Shown: in pieces, positions 36,978 through 45,908 of the stretch
How positions within the stretch are numbered: the stretch's first letter is position 1
Layout: the number at the start of each line of letters is the position of its first letter
DNA from: Vibrio gallaecicus
Lineage (GTDB): Bacteria; Pseudomonadota; Gammaproteobacteria; Enterobacterales; Vibrionaceae
Length of the DNA: 64,000 nt
Assembly: GCF_024347495.1 (NCBI RefSeq)
Contig: NZ_AP025490.1
Location: 2,294,001 to 2,358,000 of the forward strand
Direction of reading: 5' to 3'
The notes under the pieces: generated by a model
What the model was told of the DNA's origin: nothing
The model's input: only the letters and a program-made list of their open reading frames with translations
Database searches by the model: none
Made by a program: the position numbers and the translations under genes

Positions 36978-37305
36978 AGCTTGCACTATTTATAGATAAC
37001 TCCTTGCTTAATCAATAACCTCGATAACGATTTAAGCGTCGGAATATAATGCAGCTTTAGGGCTGCATTTACTTTCTTATTCGAAAATACCCGCCTAGAC
37101 TCATATCTATTGAACAAATCTCGTTCATTGGGAAATTTTCTTCCTAGTTTCTCTTTCTTATATTGTTAGTGTTTTCTAATTAATGACTAAATCATTAATT
37201 ATTATCAATCAATGCTGTTTTATAAGTTTGTATTATAAAAAATATGATAGAGAATGATCTATAAACCAACCCGCTACACCTCTATGAATACAGGATAGTT
37301 AGTTC
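36978..37305. other. 328-bp intergenic region before the chemoreceptor gene
   Basis: It holds the yeaD terminator (37048-37075, AATGCAGC / GCTGCATT then T-rich) and then strongly AT-rich DNA presumably containing the chemoreceptor promoter. I see no ORF or repeat. Confidence 0.6.
37048..37075 (+). terminator. Terminator of yeaD
   Basis: AATGCAGC / GCTGCATT, 6-base loop, TTACTTTCTT downstream. Confidence 0.7.
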
Positions 37306-39342
37306 ATGTTCAAAAAATACAAAAATCAAAGCGTTGGCTTCCAACTCAAATTGGTTATTTTGCTTTGTTTGCTTGTCGCATTTGGTTCCATAGCCACACT
37401 CGTATATCGAAACGCATCCCAAGTATTACTGGATAACACGCTTAGAGAGCACCAATCCAAAGTAGAAGCAATGGCGAAAACCATATCAGGTCAGTTTGAT
37501 GCCTATTTACATACTTCAAAGGTTTTAGAATCGACATTCCGAAATGGATACTTAGCTGGTATTTATGTTGAAGACTACGAAGTTGAATTTAATGGTCACA
37601 ACATTCTAAATATGACTCAGTATGGGGAAAGCTTAATTAATGATACGAAGCTTGTAGACAGCTTTACTCGTGATACAGGTGCTGTAGCCACTTTATTTGC
37701 CCCTTTTGGTGACGACTTTATTCGAGTATCTACATCCCTAAAAGATCCATCTGGCAATCGAGTTGTTGGCGCTTCATTAGGTAAAAGTCACCCTGGCTAT
37801 AACAAAATCAAGAACGGGCAGCCTTATTACGCCCAGGTGACTTTATTTGGCCAAAGATACATTACTTATTACTCTCCTTTGGTCAGCGCGAACGGTAAGG
37901 TTAATGGCATTTCTTTCATTGGTTTGCCTGTAGAAGATGCAACACAGAGTCTATTTGATTCTTTGCGATCTGTTTCTTGGGGTGAAACTGGCTACACGAT
38001 TATTGTCGATAATGATAAAGACAACCAAGGTAAATATCTTCTACACCCAACTAACGCTGATGGTAAAAAGTCCATTATTGATGTTGCAGATTACGAAGGA
38101 AATAAGCCTTTCTATCAACTATTTGAACAGGCTTCAGGATTAATCCGATACCCATTTGCCTATCAAAATACTGTTGGTGAGAAATACCTCGTGTATACAG
38201 AGGTACCGGGCTGGAATTGGAAGTTGCTTGGTGGAACCTTCATCAAAGAGGTGACCAAAGGCAGCGACGAATTACTAAAACTCATCGCATTTATCGCAAC
38301 CTTAATTGCAATTTCAACGATTGTTGTCCTAACGGTATTCTTAAACAGAACTCTAACGCCATTGACCACCCTTAATGGTTATATGATGCGTTTAGGAAAA
38401 GGGGAAGTCAGCCTTAAAATTCCTCATTCCGGTCAGCAGACCAAAAATGAAATCAGCAATTTAAACAATGGAGTAGCGGCAATGGCTACTCAGCTAAATA
38501 CGCTGGTTGGGGAAATACGAGACACCAGTGATCAAGTACAGGTAGGTTCTAGCAGTGTCTCTCAAGATGCAAGCCATAACTTAACTCAGTCAGATCGCCA
38601 ACAAGAACAGGTTGAACAAGTTGTAACTGCAATCGAAGAGATGGCAACGTCTGCAGAATCTGTCGCACAGCAAGTCGGTACGATTGCAGACAATGTGCGC
38701 TTAGCTAACGACGATAGCCAACAAGGCTTAGAGGTTGTCGAAGGTGTTTGTATTGATGTTGCACAACTCAACGACCAACTAGATAAGTCTGCTTCTGCAA
38801 TTGAACAAGTGAGTTCAGACAGTGAAAGCATACAAACCGTTACCAAGATGATTGATGACATTGCTGAACAAACTAACTTACTTGCACTCAATGCCGCGAT
38901 TGAAGCAGCCCGAGCTGGCGAACAAGGTCGTGGTTTTGCCGTGGTTGCTGATGAAGTAAGGACACTCGCTCACCGAACTCAAACATCGGTTAAAGACGTA
39001 GTAAGTATCATCGAAAAACTCAAAGCATCAACAAGTAATGCCGTAAGTTTGATGACACAAAGCCAAGAGAACGCCAATCAAGTGCTCGATAAAGCACAAG
39101 GTGCTGGATCCGCTCTTGAATCCATTGCCTCTCAGGTTCAATCGATTGCAGCACAAGCCGAAACGATTGCTGCAACATCTGAAGAGCAAGCACAAGTGTC
39201 CCAAGAGATTGCATCTAACGCGCACTCAATCAGTGATTTGAATCAGCAAAGTCGTGCCACAAGTGCTAAAACTTCACAAAGTGCCGATGAACTGAAAAAA
39301 CAAGCAGAGTCACTTAAACATCAAGTCGATTTCTTTAACTAG
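37306..39342 (+). CDS. Methyl-accepting chemotaxis protein with periplasmic Cache domain
   Basis: 678 residues. TM1 is at about 13-33. The periplasmic part (34-325) resembles a Cache3/Cache2 fusion sensor ([46 protein letters not shown]). TM2 is at about 326-346, then HAMP. The cytoplasmic signalling domain carries the highly conserved tip [20 protein letters not shown]. The C-terminus lacks a CheR-binding NWETF-type pentapeptide, ending QVDFFN. It senses an unknown small molecule and controls CheA. It stands alone, with no chemotaxis operon nearby. Confidence 0.93.
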   Translation: MFKKYKNQSVGFQLKLVILLCLLVAFGSIATLVYRNASQVLLDNTLREHQSKVEAMAKTISGQFDAYLHTSKVLESTFRNGYLAGIYVEDYEVEFNGHNILNMTQYGESLINDTKLVDSFTRDTGAVATLFAPFGDDFIRVSTSLKDPSGNRVVGASLGKSHPGYNKIKNGQPYYAQVTLFGQRYITYYSPLVSANGKVNGISFIGLPVEDATQSLFDSLRSVSWGETGYTIIVDNDKDNQGKYLLHPTNADGKKSIIDVADYEGNKPFYQLFEQASGLIRYPFAYQNTVGEKYLVYTEVPGWNWKLLGGTFIKEVTKGSDELLKLIAFIATLIAISTIVVLTVFLNRTLTPLTTLNGYMMRLGKGEVSLKIPHSGQQTKNEISNLNNGVAAMATQLNTLVGEIRDTSDQVQVGSSSVSQDASHNLTQSDRQQEQVEQVVTAIEEMATSAESVAQQVGTIADNVRLANDDSQQGLEVVEGVCIDVAQLNDQLDKSASAIEQVSSDSESIQTVTKMIDDIAEQTNLLALNAAIEAARAGEQGRGFAVVADEVRTLAHRTQTSVKDVVSIIEKLKASTSNAVSLMTQSQENANQVLDKAQGAGSALESIASQVQSIAAQAETIAATSEEQAQVSQEIASNAHSISDLNQQSRATSAKTSQSADELKKQAESLKHQVDFFN

Positions 39343-39418
39343 ACATTCATTGCCTTAGGCAAAGATAGCTGTAGATAAAGATGGCTTTAGGGAAACATAA
39401 AGTCTATAAATCAATCCT

Positions 39419-39446
39419 TAGAGCCAGCGATCCGTTGGCTCTATAT
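39419..39446 (+). terminator. Possible terminator of the chemoreceptor gene
   Basis: TAGAGCCA / TGGCTCTA with a 9-base loop; the T tract after it is poor (TATTCATC). Confidence 0.45.
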
Positions 39447-39531
39447 TCATCCCCCACTCTTTTGTTACGCTAGCGAACCGATCAGCTTCCTGTTAAAATT
39501 TTCGACTTAAAATTTCTAGTTCGAGTTCGTA

Positions 39532-40374
39532 ATGACTTATCAATGCCCTTTATGCCACCAGCCTCTTTCTCAAAAAGAGCGTACTTTTTCATGTGATAAG
39601 AATCACCAGTTTGATTTGGCTAAAGAAGGCTACGTAAATTTAATGCCAGCTCACCATAAACGTTCAAAAGATCCAGGTGATAACAAAGAGATGATGCAAG
39701 CTCGCCGTCGCTTTCTTGAAGGCGGACATTACGATCCTATGCGTCAAGCTGTGGCGAAACTGTGTACCCAACACTTATCTCAATCGACTCCTACGTTACT
39801 CGACATAGGCTGTGGCGAAGGCTATTACACAAACGAAGTCGCCTTACAGTTAATAAATAAACCTCAAGAAGCATCAGAAAGCCAACAGGAAATCGCTCAA
39901 ACTTACGGCTTGGACATTTCAAAGGTGGCCATTAAATATGCGGCAAAACGCTATGATTCATGCTCATTTTCTGTAGCTTCAAGTCACCGCCTTCCTTTTT
40001 CAGATAAAAGCTTAGGTGCAGTACTTCGCATTTATGCACCGTGTAAAGCTGAAGAGCTACATCGAACCATTGTAGATGATGGCGTTGTCATCACCGTCAC
40101 ACCTGCTGGTCGACATTTATATCAGCTACGAGATGAAATCTATGATGGTGTAAGAATGCATGATGAAACTGCAGAAAAGATTGCTGGTTTTGAGCTTTCC
40201 CACCAAGAACAACTAAACTATATGATGGATCTAACCGGTTCAGAGGCATTTGATTTATTACAGATGACACCTTTTGCGTGGAAAGCAACAGAGCAGTTCA
40301 AACAACAGCTGATGGCTTCTGAGCAATTCAAGTGTGAAGCCGATTTCATGCTAAGGGTGTATCGCAAAGTCTAA
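39532..40374 (+). CDS. rlmA: 23S rRNA (guanine-745-N1)-methyltransferase
   Basis: 280 residues. The N-terminal zinc ribbon reads YQCPLCHQPLSQ with two further ligands in FSCDKNHQFD. The characteristic GYVNLMPAHHKRSKDPGDN follows. The SAM-binding motif is LLDIGCGEGYYT near 91, and GLDISKVAIKYAAKR binds the SAM ribose. It methylates G745 in helix 35 of 23S rRNA. The gene appears independent, and its 3' side carries the hairpin that overlaps the chaN ribosome site. Confidence 0.93.
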   Translation: MTYQCPLCHQPLSQKERTFSCDKNHQFDLAKEGYVNLMPAHHKRSKDPGDNKEMMQARRRFLEGGHYDPMRQAVAKLCTQHLSQSTPTLLDIGCGEGYYTNEVALQLINKPQEASESQQEIAQTYGLDISKVAIKYAAKRYDSCSFSVASSHRLPFSDKSLGAVLRIYAPCKAEELHRTIVDDGVVITVTPAGRHLYQLRDEIYDGVRMHDETAEKIAGFELSHQEQLNYMMDLTGSEAFDLLQMTPFAWKATEQFKQQLMASEQFKCEADFMLRVYRKV

Positions 40375-40412
40375 CTTGCTGCCGATATCAAAAGTATCAT
40401 CTAACCCTTGGT

Positions 40413-40431
40413 GATATTAGTTATCATTTGC
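40413..40431 (+). promoter_or_regulatory. Fur-box-like 19-mer upstream of chaN
   Basis: GATATTAGTTATCATTTGC matches the 19-base Fur consensus at 13 positions by my count. It lies 56 bases before the chaN start. Iron control of a haem/iron-linked lipoprotein would make sense. Confidence 0.45.
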
Positions 40432-40446
40432 ATTGAATAAAAACCT

Positions 40447-40486
40447 TGCCTCCTTTAGTATGCTCGTTCATCAAGGAGGCATTTTT
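40447..40486 (+). promoter_or_regulatory. Hairpin that pairs the chaN Shine-Dalgarno sequence
   Basis: TGCCTCCTT (40447-40455) is exactly complementary to AAGGAGGCA (40473-40481), which contains the chaN ribosome site. T5 follows directly and the ATG begins at 40487. The stem could end rlmA transcription, mask the ribosome site, or both. Confidence 0.6.
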
Positions 40487-41422
40487 ATGCAACGTATTAT
40501 TCTTCTCATCACAACTGTTTTACTTACTGCTTGTGCAAGCCAACCCTCGGATAGAGATTCTCAAGCTGTTTTAACCTATTATGATTACCAACTCGCAAGC
40601 CCATCAGGTCAGGCTATTTCACTCAACCAACTTCCTGACGAGCTAAGTCAAGCGGATGTAATCCTTATAGGCGAATGGCACACTCATTCAGGTGTACATC
40701 GCTTCCAAACTGATTTACTAAAGTCTCTTTCAAACAACAATCCGAATATTGCTGTCTCTATGGAGCAATTCACTCGAAACCACCAAGGGATTTTGAATGC
40801 CTACCTAGTAGGAGAGATTGGCGAACAAACATTAATGTCCAAAGCTGCGGCCTGGCCAAATTACGAAAGTGATTACCGCCCACTGGTTGAACTAGCAAAA
40901 GCAAACCGTCTAGACATTATCGCCTCTAACGCCCCTAAACCAGTGGTTCAATGTATAGGGCGCCAAGGTCTTGGATACTTAGATTCATTAGATGATCAAG
41001 AGCGAGCTTTCTTAGCAAAAGACATTGATACCTCAGGTAGCCCATATAAAGATAAATTTATGGCATCGCTGCATCATGGTTCTCCAGAGCAAACGGAGAA
41101 ACAATACGCTGCGCAGATAGCATGGGATGAAACTATGGCTGAATCAATTGTTAACTACCTATCCAGTAACCCAGATAAGTCTATTGTTCATATAGCGGGT
41201 AAGTTTCATACTGAAGGTGGGCTTGGTACTGCTGCATCGATCTTGAAGAGGTCTCCAGACTTAAAGGTGATCGTCATTACACCTGTGTCTGAACTAACAA
41301 TGGACTCTGTAGACTATCAATTACAGGTTCTTGATCCACCAACTCGCTTTGTTAAGCCAGAAAATCGGATGCTGGCATATAAAAAGCTGGCTGGACGCAG
41401 TAAAGGTCTGTCATGTAATTGA
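40487..41422 (+). CDS. ChaN-family lipoprotein (DUF399, haem-binding type)
   Basis: 311 residues from ATG 40487, chosen because AAGGAGG sits six bases upstream and MQRIILLITTVLLTAC makes a lipobox with Cys16; an upstream ATG at 40433 would bury the signal peptide. The DUF399 domain opens DVILIGEWHTHSGVHRFQ, continues AVSMEQFTRNHQG, and includes HIAGKFHTEGGLGT near 243. Campylobacter ChaN binds haem as a dimer and is iron regulated. A Fur-like box here is consistent with that. Expected at the outer membrane. Confidence 0.88.
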   Translation: MQRIILLITTVLLTACASQPSDRDSQAVLTYYDYQLASPSGQAISLNQLPDELSQADVILIGEWHTHSGVHRFQTDLLKSLSNNNPNIAVSMEQFTRNHQGILNAYLVGEIGEQTLMSKAAAWPNYESDYRPLVELAKANRLDIIASNAPKPVVQCIGRQGLGYLDSLDDQERAFLAKDIDTSGSPYKDKFMASLHHGSPEQTEKQYAAQIAWDETMAESIVNYLSSNPDKSIVHIAGKFHTEGGLGTAASILKRSPDLKVIVITPVSELTMDSVDYQLQVLDPPTRFVKPENRMLAYKKLAGRSKGLSCN

Positions 41423-41439
41423 TTCTAAGCTGGGCTTTG

Positions 41440-41552
41440 TTCCTTAACTTTGGGCTAGCTCCTTTAGCTCTGGAGTAATTCCTTTAACTTGAACTAGTTC
41501 CTTTAACTCGAGCCAGTTACTTTAACTTGAATTACTGCTGTAACCCGAATAG
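41440..41552. repeat. Degenerate 19-bp tandem repeats
   Basis: Five to six imperfect copies of a unit close to TTCCTTTAACTTGAACTAG, at 41440, 41459, 41479, 41498, 41517 and a decayed copy near 41536. They fill the space between chaN and the next ORF. No coding frame runs through them. Confidence 0.75.
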
Positions 41553-41671
41553 CTATAGATGTATCGGCACGAGAATTGCTTGAGTAAAAAACAATCACAA
41601 AGCTGAAAATTTACACAAGTTTTTCACTCGCTAGCCGATACACTTTGTAGGGCATGTAAAGGGAGAGCCAC

Positions 41672-42025
41672 ATGACACCTGTAGGATCGAGTACGACTCA
41701 AGTATATTCGCCACAACAATTGAAAGCGCAAAGCACAACCAATGCAGCTTCTGAAGCGTCTCCAATAAAGGTTGAACAGAATAAAGTTACCCTTTCTGAA
41801 GAAGGGAAGGCACTTCTGGCTGCACTACAAGAAATAGATAAGGAAGCCAAAGTAGATAAAGCGGCTAACGAGTCTGTTGGGGACAAAGTTGAATCTTTTG
41901 CTCATGGAGCTCTGGGGATGGATCACCCGGATAAAATTGAAGAAGAAGATGATGGCTCTTATTCAGCAGGGCAATACCTGTCCGCTGCGGCAACAGTTGG
42001 CGGGATATTACTCGCGATACTGTAG
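41672..42025 (+). CDS. Small uncharacterised protein with a C-terminal hydrophobic tail
   Basis: 117 residues. A polar, Gln/Ser/Ala-rich N-terminal 45 residues precede a helical charged stretch (NKVTLSEEGKALLAALQEID) and an acidic linker. The C-terminal AGQYLSAAATVGGILLAIL could be a single membrane anchor. There is no signal peptide. A GGGAGAG ribosome site precedes the ATG at good distance, which supports expression. I do not recognise the family. Confidence 0.65.
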   Translation: MTPVGSSTTQVYSPQQLKAQSTTNAASEASPIKVEQNKVTLSEEGKALLAALQEIDKEAKVDKAANESVGDKVESFAHGALGMDHPDKIEEEDDGSYSAGQYLSAAATVGGILLAIL

Positions 42026-42170
42026 TATTTGTGCATCACCATACACATATACCCATCACATCAAACATCACCTCCTGATGAAATTTTTATCGTCTTGATA
42101 AAATAGTCGATTTGTTCCCTACAATACGTTCACGAGATACTTCTAGGATCGTACTTATGGAATAAAACTC

Positions 42171-44057
42171 GTGAAAAACTCATTCTCGCTTATTGATAAG
42201 CCAACATTTTTTGGTGCTATTGCACTCCTGCTCACGATCGTCTTTCCACTAATTATGTTCCCAACTCAGGGCGCAGAATGGATTGCCGTCGCTAAAATTT
42301 TCATGACTGACAAACTCGGTTTTCTTTACCTAGCATTAGGCTTATCCGCTTGTGCTTTTATGGTTTACGTTGTTTTCAGTGATATGGGACAAATCAAACT
42401 GGGTGAACCAGATGAACAACCAGAATTTGCCACAGCTTCATGGGCTGCAATGCTATTTTGTGGGGGTATTGGAGCCAGTATTCTTTACTGGGGCTGCATT
42501 GAGTGGGCCTACTATTATCAATCACCACCATTTCAATTAGAACCAGGAAGTGAAGAAGCCGTTCGTTGGGCCGCGACTTATGGTCTGTTCCACTGGGGTC
42601 CAATTGCTTGGTCTATCTACCTAATCCCTGCAATACCTATCGCATACTTCTTTTATGTTCGTAAGCAGCCAGTATTGAAAGTTTCAAGTGCGCTAATGCC
42701 AGTTCTAGGAGAAAAACGCAGTAAAGGCGGCATTGGTAAACTGGTCGATGTTTTCTTCATATTTGGATTACTAGGCGGAGCCGCAACAACTTTAGGCCTT
42801 GCAGCTCCACTGATCAGCGAAGGTTTGAATGCCCTCTTTGGTATGCCACAAAATACCTTAACTCAAGCATTAGTTTTGCTGGTTTGTACTGGTATTTTTG
42901 CTTATTCCTCTTACGCGGGTTTAGAGAAAGGCATAAAAATCCTCAGCAATATTAATTTCTGGGGTGCCATGGGATTACTGACGTTTGTTCTGGTTGCCGG
43001 ACCTACAATTTTCATGCTCGAAACCGGGTTAGATTCTATCGGCCGATTACTCTCTAACTTCTTCGTCATGGCAACATGGGCAGAACCATTTGGTGGCTAT
43101 GGCACCTTTGAAAACACTCACTTTCCACAAGATTGGACTATTTTCTATTGGGCATGGTGGCTAGTATTTGCACCTAGTATGGGCTTATTTGTAGCACGCA
43201 TATCTCGCGGAAGAACAATCAAACAAATGGTCTCAGGTTCGATTTTCTTTGGTTCTCTAGGCTGTTTTCTATTCTTTATGATTTTGGGTAACTACGGTCT
43301 TTCATTACAACTTTCAGGCCAGTTAGATGTAGTCAGTATTTTAAATAATGAAGGGGCAACTAAGGCAATTTTCTCTATGTTGGGAGAATTACCGATGAGC
43401 ACTTTAGTTATTGCTGTATTTACCGTGCTTTGTATTATTTTTACCGCGACAACTTTTGACTCTATCTCTTACATTTTGGCTTCTGTTGTACAGAATAACG
43501 TTACCGAAGAGCCTATGCGTTGGAACCGTATGTTCTGGGCATTCACACTTTCATTCTTACCAACAGTGTTGATGTTCTTAGGTGGATTAAGCACATTGCA
43601 AACTGCCGCCATTGTTGGTGGGTTACCGCTGCTTGTTATCTCGGTAATGCTAATGATCTCAGCCGTACGTGCAACCAGCTTAGATTTACGCCATCAAGAA
43701 GATTACATTGAACCTACGATCAATATTGAAGAACTGCCAGACATGGATCCTTGGTCTTCAGAAGGGATGGCTCTCGCTAAATTCGAGAAGGTTAGAGATT
43801 TGGCGCAAGAAGCCGCAGAAAATGAACGTGAAGCGTACCAACAACTAACAGCTATCAAGAAAAAAATCCGCTCTTATGTTTTGGAACAGAGTGAAGACGT
43901 TCAAGTTCACGAACTTCCTTTAGAACTGCAACAAGAATTAGAACTTGCAGAAAGCAATTTGACAGCTGCGCAAGAAAATAAAATTGAGTTATCTGATCAA
44001 GCTCAGAACGCTCGAATCGAGTTTAACCAGGTGGTAGCAGCTCTGTCTCCGGTTTAA
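42171..44057 (+). CDS. BCCT-family betaine/carnitine/choline transporter
   Basis: 628 residues from GTG 42171. Twelve TM segments are expected between about 12 and 500. Family signatures: FCGGIGASILYWGCIEWAYYY near 97 (conserved Trp), GGAATTLGLAAPLI near 201, and DWTIFYWAWWLVFAPSMGLF near 318. The cytoplasmic C-terminal tail of about 110 residues is highly charged and probably coiled-coil, as in osmosensing BCCT members. It takes up glycine betaine or a related osmolyte with Na+ or H+. It is not next to choline oxidation genes, so substrate is unassigned. Confidence 0.92.
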   Translation: MKNSFSLIDKPTFFGAIALLLTIVFPLIMFPTQGAEWIAVAKIFMTDKLGFLYLALGLSACAFMVYVVFSDMGQIKLGEPDEQPEFATASWAAMLFCGGIGASILYWGCIEWAYYYQSPPFQLEPGSEEAVRWAATYGLFHWGPIAWSIYLIPAIPIAYFFYVRKQPVLKVSSALMPVLGEKRSKGGIGKLVDVFFIFGLLGGAATTLGLAAPLISEGLNALFGMPQNTLTQALVLLVCTGIFAYSSYAGLEKGIKILSNINFWGAMGLLTFVLVAGPTIFMLETGLDSIGRLLSNFFVMATWAEPFGGYGTFENTHFPQDWTIFYWAWWLVFAPSMGLFVARISRGRTIKQMVSGSIFFGSLGCFLFFMILGNYGLSLQLSGQLDVVSILNNEGATKAIFSMLGELPMSTLVIAVFTVLCIIFTATTFDSISYILASVVQNNVTEEPMRWNRMFWAFTLSFLPTVLMFLGGLSTLQTAAIVGGLPLLVISVMLMISAVRATSLDLRHQEDYIEPTINIEELPDMDPWSSEGMALAKFEKVRDLAQEAAENEREAYQQLTAIKKKIRSYVLEQSEDVQVHELPLELQQELELAESNLTAAQENKIELSDQAQNARIEFNQVVAALSPV

Positions 44058-44102
44058 CCTTAGCCATAACAGTCCAAGTCAATTGGATACACTCTTAAAT
44101 AA

Positions 44103-44132
44103 CAAAGGCTCACATCTGTGAGCCTTTTTTTG
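44103..44132 (+). terminator. Terminator between the BCCT gene and ycgN
   Basis: AAAGGCTCAC / GTGAGCCTTT with an ATCT loop and T7; symmetric enough to serve both convergent genes. Confidence 0.9.
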
Positions 44133-44170
44133 TTTCTTTGTCTTTATACATTCTAATATCGAATGTGAAA

Positions 44171-44611
44171 TTAAGCACGATTTGGATGATTAAGAATGTG
44201 GTCTTCCCAATCTACAACATCAATTTCATACACCACTTTATTACGCACACTTTCACCAGCAGCATGCATGGCTGATTTAGAGCCAGTGATCAACGGATGC
44301 CATTCAGGAATTGGGTTGTTTTCTGATAATAAACGGTAAGCACAAGTGTCAGGTAGCCAATGAAATTCATCAATTTTATCGCGTGTTAATTTCAAACACT
44401 CTTCACCTGAAGTAAATCGATTCGGGTAGTCTTTGCAAGAGCAAGTTTTGTCATTCAACCAACTACAAGCAACATTGGTGTAATAAACGTCATCGCTATC
44501 TTCATCCATAAGTTTATGCAGACAACACTTACCGCATCCGTCACACAGTGATTCCCACTCTTGTTCCGTCATTTTATCTAGTGTTTTTTCTTGCCAAAAT
44601 GGATTACTCAT
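44171..44611 (-). CDS. YcgN/UPF0260 cysteine-cluster protein
   Basis: 146 residues. The N-terminal [21 protein letters not shown] and the Cys series [36 protein letters not shown] match the YcgN family (CxxCxxCC class). It probably binds a metal or Fe-S cluster. Function unknown. Convergent with the BCCT transporter gene and divergent from the second cysteine-cluster gene 132 bases away. Confidence 0.9.
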   Translation of the reverse strand: MSNPFWQEKTLDKMTEQEWESLCDGCGKCCLHKLMDEDSDDVYYTNVACSWLNDKTCSCKDYPNRFTSGEECLKLTRDKIDEFHWLPDTCAYRLLSENNPIPEWHPLITGSKSAMHAAGESVRNKVVYEIDVVDWEDHILNHPNRA

Positions 44612-44743
44612 TGGATTACTTCTTACTCTTTTACTGGGATGCGTGTTATACCGCTAGCCCATACAAAGTTCAAGGATAAAAATCACTCATCATTACTGCT
44701 TGCTTGAGTATTTTTTGCTACTATCGCGCACCTTTATTAATAA

Positions 44744-45007
44744 ATGAGTCAAGTGATGGATTGTCGTCTAGGTTGTGGCGCTTGCTGTATCGCCCCAAGT
44801 ATCAGTAGTAGCTTCCCTTTGCACCCTAATGGAAAACAAGCCGGAGAACGCTGCAAACAACTTAATACCGATAATCTTTGCAAATTATTTGGCAAACCCG
44901 AGCGCCCTCCTGTGTGCCATGACTTTAAAGCAGCTGAATGGGTATGCGGTACTAGCTCACTCGAAGCTATCACTATCATCACTGACTTAGAAACCTGCAC
45001 TCAGTAG
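44744..45007 (+). CDS. YkgJ-family cysteine-cluster protein
   Basis: 87 residues from ATG 44744; ATG 44756 gives the more family-like MDCRLGCGACCIAPSI start and may be correct. CGACC near residue 11, CKQL near 37, CKLF near 46 and a C-terminal CHDFKA / WVCG form the Cys set of this putative metal-binding family. Function unknown. A second CxxCC-type gene beside ycgN is common in vibrios as far as I know. Confidence 0.88.
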   Translation: MSQVMDCRLGCGACCIAPSISSSFPLHPNGKQAGERCKQLNTDNLCKLFGKPERPPVCHDFKAAEWVCGTSSLEAITIITDLETCTQ

Positions 45008-45188
45008 TCATGAAACATAACCAAACTTTAATAACAGAGTCGTATTCCACTCTACGGCTCTAGTTTTATCTAAAACATAATGATTTTATAAATCTCGTCA
45101 CATCTTCGCCTTCACGTCACAAATGGTCACACTGCACATCATTTGATTAAGTTATAGTTCATGTACTATTCATTAGATCCTCTAACAC

Positions 45189-45908
45189 ATGAACTCATCA
45201 AATCCATTCAATATCATTCTTGTAGAAGATGACTTAGAACTCGCAGAGTTAATTCAAGATTTTCTACAAAACTATGAATTTACCATCGAGATTGTCAGTG
45301 ATGGCATTACCGCTGTGAACGAGATTCTGTCAAAACAACCGGACTTAGTCATTCTCGACATCATGCTACCAGGGCAAAGTGGAATGGTTGTGTGTCGCTC
45401 TATTCGTTCGAATTATCACGGTATGATCTTAATGCAAACAGCACTCGATGATGACATAGACCAAGTCATGGGGCTGGAACTTGGTGCCGATGACTATATT
45501 GTGAAAAAGATAAAACCCCGTCTTTTGCTATCAAGAATTAGAGCCCTGCTTCGTCGCCATGATAGGAACACACTCGATAACGACAAAGACCAATTACAGT
45601 TTGGACCTCTTGCTATCAACTTACAGCACCGTGCTGTCACTTTAAACCAGCAACCTGTAAAACTCACCACATCAGAGTTTGAACTTCTTTACTTACTGGC
45701 TCAGAACGTAGGGCAAGTTGTCTCTCGTGATGATATTGCTCAGCATATTCGGGGGTTTGAATACGACGGGCTCGATCGTTCTATCGACAGGCGAATTTCA
45801 CGTTTACGCCGCACGCTCAATGATGACCCGAACGAACCAGACCTCATTAAAACCATTCGAGGAGTTGGATACCAGTTATGCGCCACCACATTTGAGGCAT
45901 CGGTATGA
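45189..45908 (+). CDS. rstA: OmpR-family response regulator, RstA-like
   Basis: 239 residues. Receiver domain 8-125 with acidic pair Glu/Asp-Asp at 13-15, phospho-acceptor Asp57 in LVILDIMLPGQSG, and Lys in GADDYIVKK. A winged-helix DNA-binding domain spans 135-235, with EFELLYLLAQNVGQVVSRDD and the RstA-like LDRSIDRRISRLRRTL recognition helix. Its stop codon overlaps the kinase start (ATGA), indicating translational coupling. In enterics RstA acts downstream of PhoP and in acid response; the target genes here may be the two cell-envelope genes behind the kinase. Confidence 0.87.
   Translation: MNSSNPFNIILVEDDLELAELIQDFLQNYEFTIEIVSDGITAVNEILSKQPDLVILDIMLPGQSGMVVCRSIRSNYHGMILMQTALDDDIDQVMGLELGADDYIVKKIKPRLLLSRIRALLRRHDRNTLDNDKDQLQFGPLAINLQHRAVTLNQQPVKLTTSEFELLYLLAQNVGQVVSRDDIAQHIRGFEYDGLDRSIDRRISRLRRTLNDDPNEPDLIKTIRGVGYQLCATTFEASV

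Noticed and set aside
39381..39473. 30-residue ORF behind the chemoreceptor gene
   Set aside because: It runs through a probable terminator hairpin and shows no ribosome site or membrane pattern.
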